A stretch of DNA of 64,000 nucleotides from SCGC-AAA076-P13 sp964276235 (GTDB lineage Bacteria > Pseudomonadota > Gammaproteobacteria > Magnimaribacterales > D2472), in the NCBI GenBank assembly GCA_964276235.1, contig CAXYEK010000001.1:434001-498000 (forward strand). Direction: 5' to 3'. Each line of letters begins with the position of its first letter. The stretch's first letter is position 1. This document shows, piece by piece, positions 1-12,313 of the stretch. A program made the position numbers and the translations under genes. Under the pieces are notes generated by a model. That model had not been told where the DNA came from and did not search any database. It worked only from the letters and a program-made list of their open reading frames with translations.

Positions 1-2
1 TT

Positions 3-2015
3 AGCTTATTTTTTCTTGGAATAAGATCAGCAATTATTGTGACCCTAATTCTTCCTTTCTCAATTTGCTTGGTTATGGTTGGTTGCAGATTTATTGGCCT
101 TCCTCTTCATATGACTTCTATAACTGGAATAATTATCGCGCTTGGTTTACTGATTGATAATGGAATTATTGTAGTTGAGGATTATAAGTTCAGAAGATCA
201 AAAGGCCTTTCTACTTCTGACTCAATTTCAGAATCCTTACATCAACTTTCAGCTCCATTGGCGGCTGCAACAGCGACTACAGTTTTTTCTTTCCTTCCTA
301 TAGTCACCGGACAAGGATCAAGTATTGAATTTGTGGGTGGACTAGCTACCACAGTGATATTGTCCATAGTGTCTTCATTATTTTTAGCGCTTTTGATGGT
401 TCCAGTTCTCATGAGCTATATGGAAAAAATACCTTATTTTAGTAATGTGGACATTCATACAGAAGGCTATAGTAATGAAAAAATTCTTAAGAAATATAGG
501 GCTTTTTTAAATTGGGCTTTTGCAGTTCCCAAAAGAGCTATATTAATTTCTGTCTCATTGCCACTTTTAGGATTTTTCCTTTTCAACACTCTTCCTAAGG
601 ACTTCTTTCCAGCTCAAGATAGAGATATGTTTAGAGTGAATATACAACTTCCTAATAATGCATCATCCCAACTAACTCTTGAGAGAGTTAAGTCTATAAG
701 AGAGGAAATACTTGATAGTGGATTGATAGAGATAGAAAAAGACTATTCCTTTATTGGAAGAAGAAGCCCAAGAGTTTTATTTAATGTTGTAGGAGGAGAG
801 GAAAAACAGGGATCTAATAATTCTGCTGAATCAGTTTTTTATGCAAAAGATTACTATCAAATGATTAAAAATCTTCCAGAACTGTCAAAAAAATTGGTAA
901 GAAGCAATCCCGATATATTAATTCTCGTTGATAGTTACACCTCTGGACCACCAGTTTTTTCTGATGTTAGTTTTGTAATTCTTGGAGATGATCCCGAAGT
1001 CTTAAAAATACTTGGAGAAGAGCTCGAATTAATTGTTAGTAATGCTCCAGATATATTCCTTACGAGCTCAGCAACTTCTGATTCTATAACTAATATCGAG
1101 TTTGAACTTGATAGTTCTAATATTTCATTATCAGGTCGTGATACAAAACTTCTAATTGGCGAAATGCTTGCAGCTAATAATGGAATCCTTATTGGCACTA
1201 TGCTAGATTCAAACAAAGAAATACCAATAAGACTTTCAGGCATAGTAAACTCGGAAAACTTAACGGGTAATACGGGTTTTTTAACTATCCCTTCAAAAAA
1301 TGGCTTTGAATATTTGGATAGTTTTGGTTCAAGTTCTTTGACTAGTAAGTCATCTACAATAACGAGAAGGGATAGCCAGAGAAGTAATATTGTACAAGGC
1401 TGGGTTTGGACTGGCACGCTACCATCTGCAACTGAAAAATATCTTAAAGAAGATGTTAATGCTTTTGAATCAAGACTTCCTATCGGGTATACCCTTAAAC
1501 AATTGGGAGAAGCTGAATCTAGAGGAGAGTCCCAAGCTCAGATATATTCATCTGCTCTTATATATTTAGTGCTTATAGTCATTGGTTTAGTGCTAGCGCT
1601 AAATTCATTCAGAGAAACAGGGCTTATCCTTTCTGTTGCTTTATTGTCAGTTGGGCTTTCCTTTGTTGGTTTATTTTTAGGCCAACAAAATTATGGCTTT
1701 ATTGCTACTATCAGCGCAGTAGGCTTAATAGGACTATCAATCAATGATTCAATTATTGTCTTATCTCATATTAAAGAAGAAGCAGAAAAAAAATTAATAA
1801 CCAAAGCTGAATTAGTTGAGGTCGTTATTAGATCTACTAGACACATTATTACCACCTCACTAACAACTCTTGGTGGATTTCTACCTTTAATATTTGCTAG
1901 CGTTTTCTTTAAACCCTTAGCTTGGGCAATGAGTGTTGGAGTCTTAGGAGCTACTATTACTGCTTTACTTTATATTCCAGCAATGTTTATTGTGATGCGA
2001 AAGATCAAATATTAG
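3..2015 (+). CDS. RND-family efflux transporter, 5' end outside window
   Basis: This is the C-terminal part (about 670 residues) of an inner-membrane proton-driven RND pump; the full family length is about 1030. The reading frame is open from base 3 with no stop upstream, so the gene begins outside the window. A GTG at 39 is only an internal codon. The N-terminal part visible here is transmembrane helices 3-4, with GLLIDNGIIVVED matching the AcrB helix 4 segment that carries D407/D408; here the pair is D-N. Near the C-terminus GLSINDSIIVL matches the helix 10 segment that carries AcrB K940. A large periplasmic domain lies between two groups of hydrophobic helices. The substrate cannot be read from the sequence. 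The 3' end overlaps the convergent next gene by 11 bases. Confidence 0.93.
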   Translation, partial: SLFFLGIRSAIIVTLILPFSICLVMVGCRFIGLPLHMTSITGIIIALGLLIDNGIIVVEDYKFRRSKGLSTSDSISESLHQLSAPLAAATATTVFSFLPIVTGQGSSIEFVGGLATTVILSIVSSLFLALLMVPVLMSYMEKIPYFSNVDIHTEGYSNEKILKKYRAFLNWAFAVPKRAILISVSLPLLGFFLFNTLPKDFFPAQDRDMFRVNIQLPNNASSQLTLERVKSIREEILDSGLIEIEKDYSFIGRRSPRVLFNVVGGEEKQGSNNSAESVFYAKDYYQMIKNLPELSKKLVRSNPDILILVDSYTSGPPVFSDVSFVILGDDPEVLKILGEELELIVSNAPDIFLTSSATSDSITNIEFELDSSNISLSGRDTKLLIGEMLAANNGILIGTMLDSNKEIPIRLSGIVNSENLTGNTGFLTIPSKNGFEYLDSFGSSSLTSKSSTITRRDSQRSNIVQGWVWTGTLPSATEKYLKEDVNAFESRLPIGYTLKQLGEAESRGESQAQIYSSALIYLVLIVIGLVLALNSFRETGLILSVALLSVGLSFVGLFLGQQNYGFIATISAVGLIGLSINDSIIVLSHIKEEAEKKLITKAELVEVVIRSTRHIITTSLTTLGGFLPLIFASVFFKPLAWAMSVGVLGATITALLYIPAMFIVMRKIKY

Positions 2016-2223
2016 AACATTTATTAGAACAGTAGTTCTTACCTGATTTTTTTATTAGTAATGATTCATGTGTATATGTTTCACAATTATCACAAGCCAG
2101 CATAGCCTGATCCTTCTTTTCTTTCTTTGGAGAGAATAAAGATCGAATATAGGACTTTGCGATTAATACAATTACAAAAATAAAAAAGGGTATTAATAAA
2201 GGAAGAAGTTTTAGGAGAAGCAT
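2005..2223 (-). CDS. Small membrane protein with Cys4 zinc-ribbon, PP0621-like
   Basis: This is a 72-residue protein with one N-terminal transmembrane helix (residues about 3-23), a short basic linker, and a C-terminal metal site formed by CDNC and YCSNKC. This layout resembles the small PP0621-type family of gammaproteobacteria, whose function is unknown to me. Its ATG directly follows the stop codon of bamD with no gap, so the two are probably co-transcribed. Its 3' end overlaps the end of the RND gene on the other strand by 11 bases. The Cys4 zinc site is inferred from residue spacing only. Confidence 0.75.
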   Translation of the reverse strand: MLLLKLLPLLIPFFIFVIVLIAKSYIRSLFSPKKEKKDQAMLACDNCETYTHESLLIKKSGKNYCSNKCSNI

Positions 2224-3039
2224 CTACTCAGGTGAGCTTGGCTTACTATTTTTTAAGAAATTCCATGACCAACCAGAATTATCTTCAGGCTGTTTAGATT
2301 CTTCATCACTATAGTTTAGTGAAATAATTAAAATGACATCTTCAAGAAGCTCAGAATATCCTAAGGCCTTGTATGAGGTTTCCAATATTTTTAGAGCTCT
2401 ATAATTTTCACTTGAGTTAGGTATGTTTTCAATTACATATGTAGCTCTTCTGATAGATGCAACATAAGCATTAACTGATAAATAATAGTCGGCTGCTGCT
2501 AATTCATTTCTAGCAATCATATTTCTTAAGTAAACATTTCTTTGTTTTGCATAGTTTGCATATTGACTATCAGGGAATCTTGTTAAAAATTCACTTAATT
2601 CAGAGAAAGACTCTTTTGCACCTGTTATGTCTCTATTTGATAAATCAGTATCCGTTACTCTGTATATAAAACTATCATCTCGTGTATAACTTGATATGCC
2701 TTTCATAAAATATGCATAGTCTATATTTGGGTGCCTTGGATGAAGCCTAATAAATTTTTCTGCAGCGGCATGAGATGCATCTGGTGCTGAATTCATAAAA
2801 TGGGCATAAATTAATTCTACTTGAGCTTGATCGGCATATTTCCCAAAAGGATATCGTGTTTCAATAGCTTCTAAAGATTCAATAGCAGCAAAAAAATTTT
2901 TAACTGCCATCCTTTTTTGAGCCTGATCATAATAAATTTTTTCAGGCTGCTCTATTTCAGGACCATCAGAATTACAACCTAGCAAGAAGAGAGCTACAAT
3001 AGGAGTTATAAATAACTTTAAGATTTTTTTATGCTTCAT
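2224..3039 (-). CDS. bamD: Outer membrane assembly lipoprotein BamD
   Basis: BamD is an essential lipoprotein of the BAM complex that folds beta-barrel proteins into the outer membrane. The protein has a signal peptide ending in a lipobox (LFLLGC), then tetratricopeptide-like repeats, with the family-typical stretches RYPFGKYADQAQ and HPRHPNIDYAYF. The length (271 residues) is slightly longer than the 245-residue E. coli protein. I chose the ATG at 3039; an in-frame GTG at 3048 would add three residues but directly abuts a TAAAAT -10-like element (3049-3054). It is divergent from rluD, a neighbour also seen in other gammaproteobacteria (from general knowledge). Confidence 0.93.
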   Translation of the reverse strand: MKHKKILKLFITPIVALFLLGCNSDGPEIEQPEKIYYDQAQKRMAVKNFFAAIESLEAIETRYPFGKYADQAQVELIYAHFMNSAPDASHAAAEKFIRLHPRHPNIDYAYFMKGISSYTRDDSFIYRVTDTDLSNRDITGAKESFSELSEFLTRFPDSQYANYAKQRNVYLRNMIARNELAAADYYLSVNAYVASIRRATYVIENIPNSSENYRALKILETSYKALGYSELLEDVILIISLNYSDEESKQPEDNSGWSWNFLKNSKPSSPE

Positions 3040-3119
3040 TATTTTCACATTTTACCCGTATTATTGTAATTTAAGCTTTAAATATTCTATTTAGATTAAT
3101 TTTTTTTAAAAAAGTTCAT

Positions 3120-4055
3120 ATGACCATTATAAAAAACGTTCCAGCTGAGTTATCAAATCAGAGACTAGATAAAACTGCGGCTGAATTATTTAATGATTAC
3201 TCAAGAACACAAATAAAAAAATGGATCATTGATGGGCGAATATTAGTTAATGGAGATATTGCCCAACCAAAAGAAAGTGTTCAAGAGAATGATGAGATTG
3301 AAATTAATCCAGTTGAGGAAAGAAAAGTCTCTTGGGATCCTCAAACTATAGATTTTGAAGTTCATTATGAAAATGATGACTTCATCATCGTTAATAAGCC
3401 AGCAGGTTTAGTAATGCACCCTGGATCAGGTTGTTTCGACGGAACCTTAGCCAATGGACTTATTAATAGATATCCCGAATTAACGAATATCCCCAGAAGC
3501 GGGATAGTTCATAGACTCGACAAAGATACTTCTGGGGTTCTTCTTGTAGCAAGAAATGAATCTTTTAGAAATCATTTTATTAATCAAATGCAAGATAGGA
3601 GAGTTATAAAAAAATATATTGCTGTAGTAGCTGGATCAACACTAGGAAGTTTTAAAATTGATGATGCAATAGGAAGGGATAAAAATAATAGGACTAAAAT
3701 GGCAATTAGGTCTGATGGAAAAGATGCAGTTACTTTTGTAAAACTCAAAGAGAAAATAAATAACTATTGTGTCCTTGATATCACTATTGAAACAGGAAGA
3801 ACTCATCAGATTAGAGTTCATCTAGCCTCCAAAAAACTGCCAATCATTGGCGACAGAACATATGACCCAAGTAAAACAATAGCTAAAGACTCCTCTGCTG
3901 AGCTAATTGAAATTATCAGATCTTTTCCAAGGCAAGCGCTTCATGCAACATATCTTTCTTTTGCTTTACCTGGAGATGAAGATCAAATCTCATTTGAGAT
4001 ACCAATGCCTTTAGATATGAATAATCTAATTTCGAATCTAAAAAAACACATTTAA
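3120..4055 (+). CDS. rluD: 23S rRNA pseudouridine synthase RluD
   Basis: RluD converts three uridines of 23S rRNA helix 69 (1911, 1915 and 1917 in E. coli) to pseudouridine. The 311-residue protein starts with an S4-like RNA-binding domain (about residues 12-75). The RluA-type catalytic domain follows, with the signature HRLDKDTSGVLLVAR holding the catalytic Asp. TGRTHQIRVH is the second conserved motif. The helix 69 specificity, that is RluD rather than RluC or RluA, rests on the S4 domain, the length and the position next to bamD. No clear Shine-Dalgarno site precedes the ATG. Confidence 0.93.
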   Translation: MTIIKNVPAELSNQRLDKTAAELFNDYSRTQIKKWIIDGRILVNGDIAQPKESVQENDEIEINPVEERKVSWDPQTIDFEVHYENDDFIIVNKPAGLVMHPGSGCFDGTLANGLINRYPELTNIPRSGIVHRLDKDTSGVLLVARNESFRNHFINQMQDRRVIKKYIAVVAGSTLGSFKIDDAIGRDKNNRTKMAIRSDGKDAVTFVKLKEKINNYCVLDITIETGRTHQIRVHLASKKLPIIGDRTYDPSKTIAKDSSAELIEIIRSFPRQALHATYLSFALPGDEDQISFEIPMPLDMNNLISNLKKHI

Positions 4056-4070
4056 AAACCTAAGAAAAAC

Positions 4071-4099
4071 TTGTTTTTTGAACGATAAAATAATATAAA
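4071..4099 (+). promoter_or_regulatory. Predicted sigma-70 promoter of ilvIHC
   Basis: TTGTTT (4071-4076) and TATAAA (4094-4099) are separated by 17 bases. Transcription would start near 4106, giving a leader of about 25 bases before the TTG start codon. That leaves no room for the attenuator peptide used by E. coli ilvGMEDA or ilvBN. Confidence 0.5.
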
Positions 4100-4129
4100 C
4101 CCTATTCTTATTCATTTTTTGGTAAAAAA

Positions 4130-5866
4130 TTGAAATTATCTGGTGGTGACATGCTCATGCACGCTCTTCACGACGAAGGCGTTGAGTTAATCTTTGGCTA
4201 CCCTGGCGGGGCAGCTTTGCATATTTATGATGCTATTTTTAGACAGGATAAAATTGACCATATTTTAGTAAGACATGAACAAGGTGCTACTCATGCTGCA
4301 GATGGATATGCAAGGGCAACTGGAAAGCCAGGTGTGGTTCTTGTAACTTCTGGACCTGGAGCTACAAATGCCATAACAGGTATTGCCACTGCTTTTATGG
4401 ACTCAATACCTATGGTTATCTTATCAGGGCAGGTTGCAAGCCATTTAATCGGAACAGATGCCTTTCAAGAAACAGATATGATTGGTATATCTAGACCAAT
4501 TGTAAAACATAGCTTTAGTATTGAAGATGCATCTCAAATACCTCAGATAGTTAAAGAAGCTTTTTATATTGCCACATCTGGAAGACCTGGCCCAGTTGTT
4601 ATAGATATTCCAAAAGATACAACAGCTCCTGACACATTACATGAGTATAGCTATCCAGATTCTGTAGATATAAGATCTTATAATCCACCCGTAGAGCCAG
4701 AACAAGAACAGATTCAAAGAGCAGTTGATGCTATTTTTGAAGCGAAACAACCAGTTATATATGCTGGAGGTGGTGCAATTAACAGCAACGCATCTTCAGA
4801 ACTTTATGAATTGAATGAAATTTTAAATATACCAGTTACGAATACACTAATGGGACTAGGTGTTTATCCAGCAACTGATTCTAGATTTATGGGTATGTTG
4901 GGAATGCATGGAACATATCAAGCAAATATGGCAATGCATAATGCAGATTTAATTATTGCTATTGGAGCAAGGTTTGATGACAGAATTACAAATACTCCAA
5001 AGTTATTCGCCCCTAATGCAAAAATTATTCATTTTGATGTTGATCATTCATCGGTATCAAAAATAATTGAAGCTAATATTGCTGTTTTTGGACAGGTTAA
5101 AAATTCTCTAAGAGCGATAATAGATACTATTAATAATTCAAATGATGACTATGATCTTTCTCAAATAGATTCTTGGAAAGAACAAATAAAAGAATGGACA
5201 GAGCAACATGGCTTAAATCATGATTTATACCTTTCTGAAACTGATGAATCTCAAATTCTTCCTCAACAAGTAGTTCAGCACGTTTATCAAATAACTGAAG
5301 GTAATGCTTATGTCACTTCTGATGTTGGGCAGCATCAAATGTTTGCGGCTCAATACTATCATTTTGATGAACCAAGAAAATGGATAAACTCTGGCGGTCT
5401 TGGCACGATGGGCTTTGGATTACCAGCTGCAATGGGTGTGAAATTTGCTTTTCCTAAAGATGAAGTAGTTTGTATAACTGGGGAAGGAAGTATACAGATG
5501 TGTATTCAAGAATTATCAACATGTCTTCAATACAATCTCCCTATAAAAATTATTAATATTAATAACGAAGCATTAGGAATGGTTAAGCAATGGCAAGACA
5601 TGAATTATGGAGGTCGTCATTCAGAAAGTACATATCAAAGCTCTTTACCAGACTTTATAAAATTAGCAGAATCCTTTGGCCATGTTGGAATTAAAATAGA
5701 AAAAAATTCAGACCTTAAAAGTGGTCTAGAAAAAGCTTTTTCTTTGAAAGATAAATTAGTGTTTGTCGATGTTTATGTAGATCCAGGTGAGCATGTTTAC
5801 CCAATGCTTGTAGCTCCAAATGGAAGTTTAAAAGATATGTGGCTTGGAAAAGGAAATAAAGTTTAA
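4130..5866 (+). CDS. ilvI: Acetolactate synthase large subunit
   Basis: This is the catalytic subunit of acetohydroxyacid synthase, the first common step of valine, leucine and isoleucine synthesis (pyruvate condensation, ThDP- and FAD-dependent). The 578-residue length is normal. Visible motifs are FGYPGGAALHIYDAI, the RHEQGATHAADGYARATG stretch with the catalytic Glu (residue 50), and the ThDP/Mg motif starting GEGSIQM and ending near ININNEALGM. The start codon is TTG at 4130; the residues after it (KLSGGDMLMHAL) align with family N-termini, which argues against the ATG at 4151. It is first in the ilvI-ilvH-ilvC operon. The choice of ilvI rather than ilvB as the symbol is conventional. Confidence 0.96.
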   Translation: MKLSGGDMLMHALHDEGVELIFGYPGGAALHIYDAIFRQDKIDHILVRHEQGATHAADGYARATGKPGVVLVTSGPGATNAITGIATAFMDSIPMVILSGQVASHLIGTDAFQETDMIGISRPIVKHSFSIEDASQIPQIVKEAFYIATSGRPGPVVIDIPKDTTAPDTLHEYSYPDSVDIRSYNPPVEPEQEQIQRAVDAIFEAKQPVIYAGGGAINSNASSELYELNEILNIPVTNTLMGLGVYPATDSRFMGMLGMHGTYQANMAMHNADLIIAIGARFDDRITNTPKLFAPNAKIIHFDVDHSSVSKIIEANIAVFGQVKNSLRAIIDTINNSNDDYDLSQIDSWKEQIKEWTEQHGLNHDLYLSETDESQILPQQVVQHVYQITEGNAYVTSDVGQHQMFAAQYYHFDEPRKWINSGGLGTMGFGLPAAMGVKFAFPKDEVVCITGEGSIQMCIQELSTCLQYNLPIKIININNEALGMVKQWQDMNYGGRHSESTYQSSLPDFIKLAESFGHVGIKIEKNSDLKSGLEKAFSLKDKLVFVDVYVDPGEHVYPMLVAPNGSLKDMWLGKGNKV

Positions 5867-6153
5867 TGCAAAGGAAAGTATCAATCATCTTGGAAAATAA
5901 ACCTGGAAGTCTTGTAAGAGTTGTTGGCTTATTTCATCAAAGAGGATACAACATTGAAAGCTTGCATGTTGATCCAGTTATTAATGTCACTGATTATAAA
6001 TATGTTGAAGAAATGCTAAATATTCAATTAAAAGAGAATGAGGTTTCTCATCTATCAATAACAACGACTGTTAGTGATGACCTCTTGAGACAAATATTAA
6101 GACAGATCAATAAACTTATTGATGTTCTTGTTGCAGTTGAAGATAAAAATTAA
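5866..6153 (+). CDS. ilvH: Acetolactate synthase small regulatory subunit, short form
   Basis: This is the regulatory subunit that stabilises and activates the large subunit and usually confers valine feedback inhibition. The 95 residues contain only the N-terminal ACT domain (ILENKPGSLVRVVGLFHQRGYNIESL). The C-terminal domain of the usual 160-residue IlvH is absent, so the length resembles the E. coli IlvN type. The ATG overlaps the ilvI stop codon by one base, which indicates translational coupling. There is a clean stop and a normal gap to ilvC, so I see no sign of a frameshift. Sensitivity to valine cannot be read from the sequence. Confidence 0.9.
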   Translation: MQRKVSIILENKPGSLVRVVGLFHQRGYNIESLHVDPVINVTDYKYVEEMLNIQLKENEVSHLSITTTVSDDLLRQILRQINKLIDVLVAVEDKN

Positions 6154-6173
6154 AAAATAATAAAAGGAATACT

Positions 6174-7217
6174 ATGAAAATATATTATGAAGATGATGCA
6201 AATCTTGAGATTATTCAAAGCATGAATGTTTCTATTATAGGTTATGGATCACAAGGCCATGCTCATGCTAACAATCTTCATGAATCTGGAGTATCTGTTA
6301 CTGTTGGATTAAGAGAAGGATCATCATCCTGGAATAAAGCTGAAGAAGCTGGTCTAAAAGCTACCACGGTTTCAGATTCAGTAAAAGATGCTGATTTGGT
6401 TATGATTTTAGCTCCAGATGAATTTCAGCAAAATATTTATGAAAATGAAATTAAGCCTAATTTAAAAGGTGATGCAATATTAGCTTTTGCACATGGTTTT
6501 AATATTCATTTTAAAAAAATTATTCCTGATTTATCTAATAGCGTAATTATGATTGCCCCAAAAGGTCCAGGACACACAGTCAGAAGTACATACTCTCAAG
6601 GTGGAGGAGTACCATCTTTAATAGCTATTTTTAAAGATGCAATTTCTGAAAAATCTTACTCAGCAAAAGATGTTGCTTTATCTTACGCAAAAGCAAATGG
6701 GGGAACTAGAGCTGGCGTTTTAGAAACGTCCTTCAAAGAAGAAACAGAAACAGATCTATTTGGAGAACAAGCTGTTCTTTGTGGAGGAATTACTGCTCTT
6801 ATAAAGGCTGGATATGAAACATTGGTAGAAGCAGGATATAGTCCTGAGATGGCTTACTTCGAATGCTTACATGAGACAAAATTAATAACAGATTTAATTC
6901 AAGAAGGAGGTATTGCAAACATGCATTACTCAATCTCAAACACCGCTGAATATGGTGATTACCTTAGTGGTCCAAAAGTTATCACAAGTGAAACTAAAAA
7001 GGCTATGAAAGGTATTTTAGAAAATATTCAATCTGGAAATTTTGCTGATGAATTCCTAAATGATTGCAGAAAAAGTAATGATGGATCTGGTGGACCCTTC
7101 ATGAAAAGTAACAGAGAAGCAACAAAATCTCATCCAATTGAGACAGTTGGAAATGAACTTAGATCAAAGATGAAATTCCTAAATTCTCATAAATTAGTAG
7201 ATAAAGAAATTAATTAA
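6174..7217 (+). CDS. ilvC: Ketol-acid reductoisomerase, class I
   Basis: IlvC converts acetolactate or acetohydroxybutyrate to the dihydroxy acids of the valine/isoleucine pathway, with NADPH and Mg2+. The protein has an N-terminal Rossmann motif (IGYGSQGHAHANNL), then the cofactor-specificity loop LREGSSSW with Arg and Ser residues that suggest NADPH. APKGPGHTVR and the metal-binding ETDLFGEQAVLCGG follow. At 347 residues it is the short class I form, not the about 490-residue E. coli class II form. An AAGG site precedes the ATG. It closes the ilv operon, and the rRNA promoter follows directly. Confidence 0.96.
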   Translation: MKIYYEDDANLEIIQSMNVSIIGYGSQGHAHANNLHESGVSVTVGLREGSSSWNKAEEAGLKATTVSDSVKDADLVMILAPDEFQQNIYENEIKPNLKGDAILAFAHGFNIHFKKIIPDLSNSVIMIAPKGPGHTVRSTYSQGGGVPSLIAIFKDAISEKSYSAKDVALSYAKANGGTRAGVLETSFKEETETDLFGEQAVLCGGITALIKAGYETLVEAGYSPEMAYFECLHETKLITDLIQEGGIANMHYSISNTAEYGDYLSGPKVITSETKKAMKGILENIQSGNFADEFLNDCRKSNDGSGGPFMKSNREATKSHPIETVGNELRSKMKFLNSHKLVDKEIN

Positions 7218-7273
7218 AAAATTAATCAAAAAAAAGGTATCTTCTTACTAATATCTTAGTTAGAATACGCGTC
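7218..7273 (+). promoter_or_regulatory. Predicted rRNA operon promoter region with UP-like A-tract
   Basis: A TAGAAT -10 box lies at 7261-7266 and is followed by a GC-rich discriminator (ACGCGTCC). No good -35 hexamer exists 16-18 bases upstream (TATCTT at 7238-7243). An A-rich stretch at 7218-7237 could act as an UP element. The same TTAGAATACGC string recurs at the S10 operon promoter. The call rests on position and that similarity. Confidence 0.55.
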
Positions 7274-7289
7274 CGTCCTCAGAGGCGGT

Positions 7290-7301
7290 TGTTCTTTAAA
7301 A
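7290..7301 (+). promoter_or_regulatory. boxA antitermination element of the rRNA leader
   Basis: TGTTCTTTAAAA closely matches the E. coli rrn boxA (TGCTCTTTAACA). It sits in the 16S leader where NusB/S10-dependent antitermination is expected. NusG and S10 are themselves encoded in this window (32954 and 47129). Confidence 0.75.
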
Positions 7302-7304
7302 ATA

Positions 7305-7331
7305 TTTGGTTACTCGTGTGGGTGTTCAAAA
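7305..7331 (+). other. 5' arm of the pre-16S RNase III processing stem
   Basis: This segment (core TTACTCGTGTGGG) pairs with 8932-8958 (core CCCACACGAGTAA) over about 26 base pairs. The stem contains two G-U wobbles and one mismatch and encloses the whole 16S gene. This is the standard arrangement for RNase III release of pre-16S rRNA. Confidence 0.85.
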
Positions 7332-7382
7332 TACGAGAAAAAATAATTTAGATTTTTTATAAAAATCAACAAAACATGATAT

Positions 7383-8917
<1,535 letters not shown>

Positions 8918-8931
8918 ACGATAATTTCGCG

Positions 8932-8958
8932 TTTTAAACGCCCACACGAGTAATCAAA
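8932..8958 (+). other. 3' arm of the pre-16S RNase III processing stem
   Basis: This arm is complementary to 7305-7331 on the other side of the 16S gene. It begins 14 bases after the mature 16S end. Confidence 0.85.
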
Positions 8959-9010
8959 TATATAAAAGAACATTTAGTTATGTAAAATCATTGGTATGTA
9001 ATTTTCTAGT

Positions 9011-9028
9011 GTATACATTTATGTATAC
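9011..9028 (+). repeat. Inverted repeat 1 in rRNA spacer
   Basis: GTATACAT-TT-ATGTATAC is a perfect 8-base inverted repeat around TT. It resembles the second spacer hairpin at 9053-9076. Confidence 0.7.
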
Positions 9029-9043
9029 ATAAGATCACTGCAA

Positions 9044-9085
9044 TTAAAAAGTAACGTATGCATTTATGTATGCGTTAAAAAGTAA
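9044..9085 (+). repeat. Hairpin flanked by 11-base direct repeats in rRNA spacer
   Basis: TTAAAAAGTAA occurs at 9044-9054 and again at 9075-9085. Between and slightly overlapping the copies lies the hairpin AACGTATGCAT-TT-ATGTATGCGTT (9053-9076), which pairs fully as RNA with two G-U wobbles. The repeat period is 31 bases. Confidence 0.7.
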
Positions 9086-9154
9086 TTAATATATTTTATT
9101 AAGTTACTCTCAAATGAAGATAAAACTTCGATAAAAAATAATAACCTTTTTTAA

Positions 9155-12061
<2,907 letters not shown>

Positions 12062-12130
12062 AAACAAGGTTCATAATTTGAGTAAAACAAATATTGCGGT
12101 GATTTAAAAATATAAAATTACATACCAGTT

Positions 12131-12249
12131 TGCCTGATGACAATAGCAACTTGGAACCACCTGATCCCATCTCGAACTCAGAAGTGAAACGGGTTAACGC
12201 CAATGGTAGTGCAGGGTCTCCCTGTGTGAGAGTAGGAAATCGTCAGGCT
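12131..12249 (+). rRNA. rrf: 5S ribosomal RNA
   Basis: The gene is about 118 bases, and its terminal stem is formed by TGCCTGATGA and TCGTCAGGCT. The conserved internal CCGAACTCAGAAGTGAAAC region appears here as CTCGAACTCAGAAGTGAAAC. It is the last gene of the rRNA operon, 69 bases after 23S, and no tRNA follows it. Confidence 0.95.
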
Positions 12250-12256
12250 TTTTCTT

Positions 12257-12293
12257 TAAAAGGCTTTCAGTTTAACTGGAAGCCTTTTTTTTT
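12257..12293 (+). terminator. Rho-independent terminator of the rRNA operon
   Basis: AAAAGGCTT-T-CAGTT pairs with AACTG-G-AAGCCTTTT, followed by a run of T. It is strong and correctly placed just after 5S. Confidence 0.9.
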
Positions 12294-12301
12294 ATCTCAA
12301 G

Positions 12302-12307
12302 TATAAT
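12302..12307 (+). promoter_or_regulatory. -10 box placed for a leaderless coaE mRNA
   Basis: A perfect TATAAT ends seven bases before the A of the coaE ATG, which is where transcription would normally begin. No Shine-Dalgarno site is present and no good -35 box is seen. The same spacing occurs at 25864-25876. Confidence 0.4.
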
Positions 12308-12313
12308 ATCCTA

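Larger units (their letters stand above)
8918..9154 (+). other. 16S-23S internal transcribed spacer without tRNA genes
   Basis: The spacer is 237 bases and I see no tRNA cloverleaf, neither Ile/Ala nor Glu. It holds the 3' arm of the 16S processing stem and two similar hairpins (9011-9028 and 9053-9076). It also holds an 11-base direct repeat, and upstream of the 23S start an AT-rich stretch with an AACCTT/AAGGTT inverted repeat that probably extends the 23S processing stem. Confidence 0.85.

Noticed and set aside
935..1417. Open reading frame of 160 codons antisense to the RND gene
   Set aside because: It lies entirely within a well-supported coding region, has no ribosome-binding site and shows no recognisable domain. 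It is a shadow of the real gene.
4056..4129. Attenuator with a leader peptide before ilvI
   Set aside because: The predicted leader is only about 25 bases and contains no short frame rich in Leu, Val or Ile codons.
8918..9154. Possible tRNA in the 16S-23S spacer
   Set aside because: I looked for Ile, Ala and Glu cloverleaves and T-loop GGTTCGA motifs and found none.
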